Source: Clostridium sp. CAG:921 | GTDB lineage: Bacteria > Bacillota > Clostridia > TANB77 > CAG-465 | Assembly: GCA_000433135.1 (NCBI GenBank) | Contig: HF991914.1 | Coordinates: forward strand, 1-5,596 | Direction: 5' to 3' | DNA: 5,596 bases | In this document: one piece after another, positions 1-4,683 of the stretch | How positions within the stretch are numbered: the stretch's first letter is position 1 | How the letters are laid out: each line of letters begins with the position of its first letter | Position numbers and translations under genes: made by a program | The notes under the pieces: model-generated | The model's database searches: none | What the model saw: only the letters and a program-made list of their open reading frames with translations | What the model was told of the DNA's origin: nothing

Positions 1-44
1 TAAACGAGTTTTGCAAAAGCAATGTGATACATAAGTCCTGGCAT
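1..44 (-). CDS. 5' end of a minus-strand gene, possibly zinc-dependent phospholipase C-like (partial)
   Basis: Only the first 14 codons lie in the window; they read MPGLMYHIAFAKLV and continue off the left edge. The start is supported by a strong Shine-Dalgarno GGAGGG (minus strand, positions 57-52) seven bases before the ATG, and by a near-consensus promoter at 113-141. The opening 'MPGxxxHxxFA' resembles the N-terminus of small zinc-dependent phospholipase C / S1-P1-like proteins of Firmicutes, which often start MPxxxxHxxFG, where an early histidine can serve as a metal ligand. That family assignment is an inference from a few residues and is weak. That a coding start exists here is much better supported than the identity of the product. 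An in-frame second ATG at codon 5 is possible but has no better ribosome binding site. Confidence 0.6.
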   Translation of the reverse strand, partial: MPGLMYHIAFAKLV

Positions 45-73
45 AATATTACCCTCCATTAAAAATGATTTTT

Positions 74-95
74 AGTAGTATAGTTAACTACTACT
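74..95. promoter_or_regulatory. Palindrome in the 5' leader of the left-edge gene (possible operator)
   Basis: The core TAGTTAACTA (81-90) is a perfect 10-bp palindrome. Flanking AGTAGT and ACTACT extend it to about 10 paired bases per side if a two-base bulge on the left side is allowed. It lies between the predicted transcription start (about 106) and the ribosome binding site of the minus-strand gene. There is no loop, so it looks more like a protein-binding site on DNA than an RNA hairpin. It also contains a second TATACT (minus, 82-77), which has no good -35 at the right distance. The binding protein is unknown. Confidence 0.35.
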
Positions 96-112
96 TTTAT
101 AAGTTTGGATTG

Positions 113-141
113 AGTATAACATTGCTTTTGGTTTATGTCAA
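113..141 (-). promoter_or_regulatory. SigA-type promoter for the left-edge minus-strand gene
   Basis: On the minus strand there is a perfect -35 TTGACA (141-136), a 17-bp spacer, and -10 TATACT (118-113) preceded by an extended -10 TG (121-120, then one base). Transcription would start near 106 and give a leader of about 60 nt before the ATG at 44. This is the closest match to a SigA consensus in the window. Confidence 0.75.
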
Positions 142-179
142 GTATGTTTTTTGAAATATTTACATTTTAAGTTAAGTTT

Positions 180-250
180 AAAAGTAAATTCTAAATTTTG
201 TTTAAAACTAGAATTTAGTCTTGTATTTCGAACTAGAACTTACTTTTGCA
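180..250. repeat. Related direct and inverted repeats in the intergenic region
   Basis: Three copies of one motif are seen. AAAAGTAAATTCTA (180-193) is the inverted partner of TAGAACTTACTTTT (234-247), matching at 13 of 14 positions. The odd pair is a mismatch in a plus-strand transcript but a G-U wobble in a minus-strand one. TAAATTCTA (185-193) is also a perfect inverted partner of TAGAATTTA (209-217). The two right-hand copies form an imperfect direct repeat of 19 bp (207-225 and 232-250, 15 matches) offset by 25 bp. The set lies about 40 bp upstream of the -35 of the minus-strand gene, so it could be an activator or repressor array, but this is inference. Confidence 0.4.
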
Positions 251-448
251 ATTAACCATATTTACATTTTATATGATTAATTTATGATAATGTCTTAAGT
301 AATAATTTTAGAAAATTAGAAAATGTCCTAAATGAAATAGAATTATGCTAAAAATAATAGTATATTTAAGTTTTGAACAATTATTTTTTAATCGAGATTC
401 TTGTAAATAGATGCTCTAAACACCAATTAAATATTAAATTTATAGATA
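251..448. other. A+T-rich intergenic stretch with no recognisable feature
   Basis: This is the rest of the roughly 460-bp gap between the left-edge gene and the prepilin-like gene. I see no open reading frame with a ribosome binding site, no tRNA-like or riboswitch-like pattern, and no strong hairpin. There are only short, chance-level A+T repeats such as AATGTCTTA and AATGTCCTA. Confidence 0.5.
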
Positions 449-477
449 TTGCATATTTTTTTGATTTGTGATATTAT
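449..477 (+). promoter_or_regulatory. Extended -10 promoter for the prepilin-like gene
   Basis: A -35 TTGCAT (449-454), a 17-bp spacer and a -10 TATTAT (472-477) with an extended TG at 469-470 are present. Transcription would begin near 484, leaving a leader of about 20 nt that contains the G-rich ribosome binding site at 495-501. Such a short leader argues against use of the ATG at 493. Confidence 0.65.
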
Positions 478-504
478 TGTTGTGAATGATTAATGGGGGA
501 GATT

Positions 505-1032
505 ATGAAAAAAAGTATTAATTTAAAAAAAGGTGTTTCTTTAATAGTCTTAGTTATAACAATAGTATTAATTTTGATAATATCATCGGTTGTAATAATG
601 AGTTTTAACGATTCTAATACATTAGAAAATGCTAATATTTCAAAATTTGTTTCAAATAGAGAAGCGTATCAAGAGTCCTTAAGACTATATATAAATGATG
701 CACAAACAAAAACTTTTTCAAATTATTCAGTAGTAGAATTACTTACAGGAAATAATGGAAATGACACATACAAAATTATTTCATCAAACTCTACATATCA
801 GTTAAATATTAATGGGATTATAGTAAATGCTTACAAGATTGATGAAGGACTATTTAAGCAGAAACTTAATATTGAAATAAATACCGATTTACCAAATAAT
901 AATTGGTATGTATCCAGTGAGGGAAATATTTATTACGGTTTTAGTAATAAAAGTAATATACCAAAGTGGCTTTATGTAGATGGAACACTTAGTAGTAAAG
1001 TGAGTAACTTTTTAAGTGAATCAGTAAAATAG
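505..1032 (+). CDS. Prepilin-like single-pass surface protein (175 aa)
   Basis: The start chosen is the ATG at 505, because the G-rich ribosome binding site GGGGGAG (495-501) lies just before it. An upstream in-frame ATG at 493 overlaps that site and has none of its own. The spacing to the chosen ATG is only 3 nt, which is short. The N-terminus is basic (MKKSINLKKG) and is followed by an uninterrupted hydrophobic helix at about residues 11-33. This is the layout of a type IV prepilin / pseudopilin, with a possible prepilin-peptidase cut after Gly10. The residue after the cut is Val, and the usual Glu at +5 is absent. Similar KG-[IV]-[ST]-LI-x-LVITI starts are common in clostridial prepilin-type N-terminal methylation domain proteins. 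Residues 34-175 are polar and rich in Asn and Ser, with no cysteine and no motif I recognise. That part would lie outside the membrane. No pilus assembly genes are visible nearby, so a role as a minor pilin or an orphan surface protein is inference. Confidence 0.75.
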   Translation: MKKSINLKKGVSLIVLVITIVLILIISSVVIMSFNDSNTLENANISKFVSNREAYQESLRLYINDAQTKTFSNYSVVELLTGNNGNDTYKIISSNSTYQLNINGIIVNAYKIDEGLFKQKLNIEINTDLPNNNWYVSSEGNIYYGFSNKSNIPKWLYVDGTLSSKVSNFLSESVK

Positions 1033-1037
1033 AAGGT

Positions 1038-1078
1038 AAAAAATCATTGAAATATGTCTGTAAATTCAATGATTTTTT
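1038..1078. terminator. Bidirectional hairpin terminator between convergent genes
   Basis: Arms 1038-1051 and 1065-1078 form a perfect 14-bp stem around a 13-nt loop. The outer six pairs are A-T, so either strand gives a stem ending in a U-run. On the plus strand more T-rich sequence follows (1081-1086). It begins 5 bp after the stop of the prepilin-like gene and ends 5 bp beyond the stop of the convergent asparagine synthetase gene, so it probably ends both transcripts. Confidence 0.8.
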
Positions 1079-1083
1079 AATTT

Positions 1084-2928
1084 TTATATAGCTATTTCAA
1101 TTTTATACTCTTCTAACCAATCGGATATTTGAATAATATAGGCAAGTGTTTGTGGGTACGTCATTAATTGACCAAACCAATTTTCTTTTAATGAATTACC
1201 ATGACTATTTATTAGCTCAAGCATAAACTTTGAGTTTATAATTTTATGTACCTTTAATTTTTTATTACTAAGAATATCTAACAGCCTTTTTTCTACTAGA
1301 CTAAGGTATATAGGATCATAAGTCTTAGGAAATGGTGATTTTTTTCTATATACTACTTCTTTTGGAAGTTCGTCTTCAAATGCTTTTCTAAGGAGATATT
1401 TTTCTACTAGACTATTACTATTATTTATTCCAAGTTTCATTCTAGCAGGTAAGTTGTATACATATTCAAAAATTCTATGATCTGCAAATGGAACACGTAC
1501 TTCTAATGAGTTGGCCATAGATGTTCTGTCAGTTCTTTCAACTAGTGTAGACATAAACCACTTTACAGTTAAATAATTTATACTTTTAAAACGTTTTTCG
1601 TAATCATCAGAGCCGTCTATAAAAGAAACATGTTTTAATGTAGATTTTCTTGCTTCATTAATGTATTCTAATAGTTCGTTATCATCTATTATGTCAGAAT
1701 TTAGAATATTTTTCCTTAAATTTTCAGAAAGAGCCCATGGAAATCCATCATGATTTATTAAGTGCTCTTTATAAAACCAAGGATAACCACCAAAAATTTC
1801 ATCTGAACATTCACCAGATAAGCAAACTTTAAAATCTTTTGCTATTTCTTTGCAAAAGATGTACATTGAAGAGTCAATGTCTGCCATACCAGGCATATCA
1901 CGTGATATCATGGATAAATGTAAGTAGTCAAATAAACTTGTGCTATCTACAATAACCTCTTTGTGATTTGTTTGCAAGGCATTACACATTATTTTTACGA
2001 AATCACTATCTTTGGTCATCTGATAATCATTTGCTTTAAAATCTTTTTCATTATTGTTATAATTTATTGAAAAAGTGGTTAAATTTTTCACATTATTATT
2101 AGCTATTTTAGTTAGAATACTAGAATCAAGTCCACCAGATAACATTGTACATATTCCGACATCTGATATAAGCTGTTTTTTAGTTGAATCTGTTACAAGT
2201 TCATGTATAGTAGAAATAGCTTTTTTTTCATCATCAAAACATTCTTTTGTTTCTAGATCCCAATATTTATTTATACTTAAGCTGAAATTTTCAAAACTAG
2301 CATAAAATCCTGCTTTTAATTCGAATATATCTTTAAAATATGTTTTACCTGGAGAGTGTGCAGGACCAAGTCCAACTAGTTCCATCACTCCATATTTATC
2401 CAAAATACGTGGAACGTCGGGATGCTCTAATATTGCCTTGATTTCAGATGCAAAAATAAATGTGTTATTTCCATAGTAATAAAAAAGTGGCTTAATTCCA
2501 AGTCGATCACGTGCTAGAAAAAGACTACAATTTTTTTTAGTATAAATTGCAAATGCAAAAATTCCATTGAAATATTCAACACAATTTTTTCCGTATTCAA
2601 TATATGTGTTTAGTATTACCTCAGTATCACACGTAGTCTTAAACTTATATCCTTTTGAAATCAGATGATCTTTTAATTCTTTTGTATTATATAGTTCACC
2701 ATTGTATACTATAACGTATTCATTATTATTGAAATCCTTTATCATAGGTTGAGCTCCATTTTTTATATCTATTATACTCAGTCTGCAGTGTCCAAGGGCC
2801 ACTTTTTTATCTATATATGTATTATAATCATTTGGACCTCTTTTTCTTAGTTTTAAATTCATACTTTCAATTAAAGTTGCATTTTGAATTTCATCATCTT
2901 TATTAACATAGCCACAAAAGCCACACAT
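1084..2928 (-). CDS. asnB: Asparagine synthetase, glutamine-hydrolysing (AsnB/AsnO type, 614 aa)
   Basis: This cytosolic enzyme makes asparagine from aspartate, glutamine and ATP, releasing glutamate, AMP and PPi. The N-terminal glutaminase domain (about 1-200) starts MCGFCGY. Cys2 is the Ntn-type nucleophile exposed when Met is removed, which fixes the start. Arg49, the YNGE motif (75-78) and Asp101 in CDTEV match the glutamine-binding residues. The synthetase domain (about 230-600) carries the PP-loop SGGLDSS (264-270) for ATP, SGECSDEIFGGY (371-382), and a conserved block with ERTDR and LEVRVPF (464-481). The length equals that of Bacillus subtilis AsnO, as I recall it, and is longer than E. 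coli AsnB. All expected catalytic residues are present and no truncation is seen. The Shine-Dalgarno GAGGTG (2939-2934) is 5 nt from the ATG. The gene is transcribed alone, convergent with the prepilin-like gene and divergent from the MBL operon. No Asn T-box leader is visible. Confidence 0.96.
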   Translation of the reverse strand: MCGFCGYVNKDDEIQNATLIESMNLKLRKRGPNDYNTYIDKKVALGHCRLSIIDIKNGAQPMIKDFNNNEYVIVYNGELYNTKELKDHLISKGYKFKTTCDTEVILNTYIEYGKNCVEYFNGIFAFAIYTKKNCSLFLARDRLGIKPLFYYYGNNTFIFASEIKAILEHPDVPRILDKYGVMELVGLGPAHSPGKTYFKDIFELKAGFYASFENFSLSINKYWDLETKECFDDEKKAISTIHELVTDSTKKQLISDVGICTMLSGGLDSSILTKIANNNVKNLTTFSINYNNNEKDFKANDYQMTKDSDFVKIMCNALQTNHKEVIVDSTSLFDYLHLSMISRDMPGMADIDSSMYIFCKEIAKDFKVCLSGECSDEIFGGYPWFYKEHLINHDGFPWALSENLRKNILNSDIIDDNELLEYINEARKSTLKHVSFIDGSDDYEKRFKSINYLTVKWFMSTLVERTDRTSMANSLEVRVPFADHRIFEYVYNLPARMKLGINNSNSLVEKYLLRKAFEDELPKEVVYRKKSPFPKTYDPIYLSLVEKRLLDILSNKKLKVHKIINSKFMLELINSHGNSLKENWFGQLMTYPQTLAYIIQISDWLEEYKIEIAI

Positions 2929-2989
2929 AAAATCACCTCGTTAAATTATATTCAAAAGTTATGAAGGATGTTATAAAAAAGATAAAAAA

Positions 2990-3019
2990 ATTATAAACTG
3001 TAGCAAAAATATATATGAA
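2990..3019 (-). promoter_or_regulatory. Candidate promoter for the asparagine synthetase gene
   Basis: On the minus strand a perfect -10 TATAAT (2995-2990) lies 18 bp after a weak -35 TTCATA (3019-3014), which would give a leader of about 55 nt. A second TATAAT (2950-2945) is closer to the gene, but it would start the mRNA at the Shine-Dalgarno itself, so it is less likely. The choice is tentative. Confidence 0.35.
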
Positions 3020-3051
3020 ACTTTGAAAAATTTCATCACCACTATATTTTT

Positions 3052-3164
3052 GAGTTAGTTTTGTAAAAAAGTATTTTTTTATTTACAAATTAAAAAATTC
3101 ACAAAATTTTCACATTTAAAATAAATCATAAAATGAGAAAAATACTTTTTTACAAAACTAACTC
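3052..3164. repeat. Perfect 27-bp inverted repeat with 59-bp centre (MITE-like or cruciform element)
   Basis: Arms 3052-3078 and 3138-3164 are exact reverse complements over 27 bp; each begins GAGTTAGTTTTG when read inwards. The 59-bp centre (3079-3137) is almost all A+T and codes for nothing. Pairing continues weakly inward (a G-T at 3079/3137, then short A-T pairs). The right arm ends 11 bp before the -35 of the MBL operon. The left arm is about 30 bp upstream of the candidate -35 of the asparagine synthetase gene. No direct duplication of the flanks is visible, so a recent insertion is not proven. It could be a miniature inverted-repeat element, a regulatory hairpin, or the ends left by an insertion sequence. 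It is not a standard terminator, since no T-run follows the stem outside either arm in the relevant direction. Confidence 0.7.
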
Positions 3165-3175
3165 GGGTGAGAGGG

Positions 3176-3204
3176 TTGAGGTAAAATTTTTATTGTGGTA
3201 TAAT
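3176..3204 (+). promoter_or_regulatory. Promoter of the MBL-DUF3006 operon
   Basis: A -35 TTGAGG (3176-3181), a 17-bp spacer and a perfect -10 TATAAT (3199-3204) with extended TG (3196-3197) are seen. Transcription would begin near 3211, about 19 nt before the ATG and just upstream of the GGAGGGG ribosome binding site (3218-3224). Confidence 0.75.
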
Positions 3205-3229
3205 TGTTTTGTGCTTTGGAGGGGATGAT

Positions 3230-4237
3230 ATGGAAAATAGGAAGAGATATTTTAAGAAACGATTTGTTAGTTTGATGCTGACAGTATTTTTGTTAATTGT
3301 AATTTCAATTTTAAAGATAGGAAATTTTGGTGGGAACTTTGGGAAGTTATTTAATACAGCAAATTTAAATAATGGGTATGTTGAAACTTCGAACAATGTT
3401 GAAACAAATGCTCTTGCCGATTTAGATCAAAAATTATCTGTACATTTTATTGACGTTGGACAGGCTGATAGTATTTTTATAAAACAAGGAAGTCATTATA
3501 TGTTAATAGATGGTGGAAATAATGATGATGGTGATTTGGTGGTTAATTATTTAAAAAGTGAAGGTGTTAATAGACTTGAGTATATAATAGCAACACATCC
3601 ACATGAGGATCATATAGGTGGATTAGATGATGTGATAAACAATTTTGAAGTTGAAAAGGTTTTAATGCCAAATAAAACTACTACAACAAAAACATATGAG
3701 AATTTTTTAATTGCAATAAAAAATCGTCAAGATAAGATGAGAAAAGAAGGCAAGGATGTGACGCTAAAAAAAATTCCTAAGGTAAATGAAACTTATACTT
3801 TTGGAAATACGTCATTTACAATATTGGCTCCAAATTCAAAAGATTATGGTGATAATTATAATAACTATTCTATAGTAATAAAAATGATTTTTGGAGATAA
3901 TTCATTTTTGTTTACTGGAGATGCTGAAATTACATCAGAAAAAGAAATGATTTCTGCTGGGTATAACTTAAAAAGTGATTTACTAAAAGTTGGACATCAT
4001 GGATCTCACACATCAACTAGTAAGGAGTTTTTAGAGGCTGTTTCACCAAAGTATGCAGTAATATCTGTTGAAAAAAATAATAAATATAATTTACCTAAAA
4101 AAAGTGTTATGAATAGATTAAAAGACGCTGGAGTCGTGGTTTATAGGACAGATGAGGCTGGAAGTATAGTAGCAACTAGCGATGGAAAAAATATAACTTT
4201 TGATAAAAGTCCTTGTAGTTATAGTTATATGAAGTAG
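3230..4237 (+). CDS. Membrane-anchored ComEC-type metallo-beta-lactamase-fold hydrolase (335 aa)
   Basis: This protein resembles the C-terminal metallo-hydrolase domain of the competence protein ComEC/Rec2, but without the channel domains. A basic N-terminus and one hydrophobic segment (about 11-30) act as a signal-anchor or uncleaved signal, so the enzyme domain (about 68-325) is predicted to lie outside the membrane. Motifs in order: HFIDVGQAD (72-80), the metal-binding THPHEDHIGG (122-131; His123, His125, Asp127, His128), NNYS (211-214), FTGDAE (228-233) and GHHGSHTSTS (255-264). A GHP motif that usually follows is replaced by NLP (287-289). The protein ends soon after the domain, with no DNA-binding tail. 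The ATG at 3230 follows GGAGGGG by 5 nt, and longer reading from the TTG at 3209 would overlap that site. The gene is followed by a DUF3006 gene 8 bp downstream. The natural substrate is unknown; nuclease or phosphodiesterase activity is inference from the family. Confidence 0.88.
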   Translation: MENRKRYFKKRFVSLMLTVFLLIVISILKIGNFGGNFGKLFNTANLNNGYVETSNNVETNALADLDQKLSVHFIDVGQADSIFIKQGSHYMLIDGGNNDDGDLVVNYLKSEGVNRLEYIIATHPHEDHIGGLDDVINNFEVEKVLMPNKTTTTKTYENFLIAIKNRQDKMRKEGKDVTLKKIPKVNETYTFGNTSFTILAPNSKDYGDNYNNYSIVIKMIFGDNSFLFTGDAEITSEKEMISAGYNLKSDLLKVGHHGSHTSTSKEFLEAVSPKYAVISVEKNNKYNLPKKSVMNRLKDAGVVVYRTDEAGSIVATSDGKNITFDKSPCSYSYMK

Positions 4238-4245
4238 GTGAAAAA

Positions 4246-4452
4246 ATGAAATTAATTATTGATAGATTTGAAGGAAAGTATGCTATTTGTGAAGATGAAG
4301 ATTGTAACATGATAAATATTTTGAAAGAAGAGTTACCATCAAATGTAAAAGTTGGTGATGTTATAATAAAAGTAAATAATGATTTTGTAGTAGACTATGA
4401 TGAAACAAAAAAGAGAAAAAAATATATAGAAGAGTTGTTTGATAGTTTATAA
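4246..4452 (+). CDS. DUF3006 domain protein (68 aa)
   Basis: This is a small acidic protein of DUF3006 type. It opens with MKLIIDRFEGKYAICE, matching the family's usual start with a short hydrophobic strand, DRFEG, and a residue run ending in E. A middle section with LPSNVKVGDVI (about 30-40) gives the usual small beta-barrel-like pattern, and the tail is charged (KKRKKYIEELFDSL). The length is typical of the family, so it is complete. It starts 8 bp after the stop of the MBL gene, with AGGTGA (4236-4241) overlapping that stop codon, which suggests coupled translation. DUF3006 genes are often next to ComEC-type MBL genes, so the two products probably act together, but the function of the family is not known to me. 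It has no signal peptide or membrane segment, so it is probably cytoplasmic, on the opposite side from the predicted MBL domain. Confidence 0.88.
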   Translation: MKLIIDRFEGKYAICEDEDCNMINILKEELPSNVKVGDVIIKVNNDFVVDYDETKKRKKYIEELFDSL

Positions 4453-4464
4453 TTATTAATAATG

Positions 4465-4492
4465 GGGGCTGTGTAAAAACAGTTCCTTTTTT
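4465..4492 (+). terminator. Rho-independent terminator of the MBL-DUF3006 operon
   Basis: GGGGCTGT (4465-4472) pairs with ACAGTTCC (4479-4486), with two G-U pairs, around the loop GTAAAA. A run of six T (4487-4492) follows directly. It begins 12 bp after the DUF3006 stop codon. Confidence 0.85.
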
Positions 4493-4529
4493 AGCTTAAG
4501 TAGTATATTTTAGATGATAACAAATTTAT

Positions 4530-4550
4530 GTAAAATGCATTTGCTTTTAC
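4530..4550. repeat. Small hairpin in the spacer before the phosphorylase gene
   Basis: GTAAAA (4530-4535) pairs with TTTTAC (4545-4550). Two further G-C pairs form after a one-base bulge, leaving a 4-nt loop. No T-run follows, so it is not a terminator. It lies between the upstream terminator and the promoter at 4629 and may be chance in such A+T-rich sequence. The rest of the spacer (4493-4628) shows nothing else. Confidence 0.25.
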
Positions 4551-4628
4551 TCTAATAATCACACAAAAGTGAAGAAAATATTTTATTAAAAATAATATAT
4601 AAAGTGTTAACTATATTGCTAAAACAGC

Positions 4629-4657
4629 TTGAAAAATGTGATGTTTTATAGTATTAT
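4629..4657 (+). promoter_or_regulatory. SigA-type promoter for the pyrimidine-nucleoside phosphorylase gene
   Basis: A -35 TTGAAA (4629-4634), a 17-bp spacer and a -10 TATTAT (4652-4657) would start transcription near 4664 and leave a 20-nt leader with GGAGG at 4671-4675. A second TATAAT (4665-4670) is too close to the ribosome binding site to be the likely -10. Together with the terminator at 4465-4492, this shows the gene is separate from the MBL operon. Confidence 0.65.
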
Positions 4658-4683
4658 ATTAATATATAATGGAGGAAACGTTT

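Noticed and set aside
493..504. Upstream ATG for the prepilin-like gene
   Set aside because: It overlaps the G-rich ribosome binding site, lies only about 9 nt from the predicted transcription start and has no such site of its own. The ATG at 505 gives the expected basic prepilin leader.
2075..2305. Plus-strand open frame of 76 codons
   Set aside because: It lies wholly inside the asparagine synthetase gene on the opposite strand, has no ribosome binding site, and its translation resembles no protein. It is a shadow frame.
2929..3051. Asparagine T-box or other riboswitch in the asparagine synthetase leader
   Set aside because: I looked for the conserved T-box sequence (TGGTACCGCG-like on the minus strand) and a terminator before the gene and found neither. 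The leader is almost all A+T.
3209..3229. Upstream TTG start for the MBL gene
   Set aside because: It precedes the predicted transcription start and reads through the GGAGGGG site. The ATG at 3230 is correctly spaced from that site.
3190..3396. Minus-strand open frame of 68 codons
   Set aside because: It overlaps the promoter and the N-terminal coding part of the MBL gene, has no ribosome binding site, and is best explained as antisense of the hydrophobic segment.
4464..4492. End of an insertion sequence (GGGGGCTGTGTAAAAAC)
   Set aside because: It looks a little like known insertion-sequence ends, but the stem, loop and six-T run directly after an operon fit a terminator, and no matching second end or transposase is in the window.
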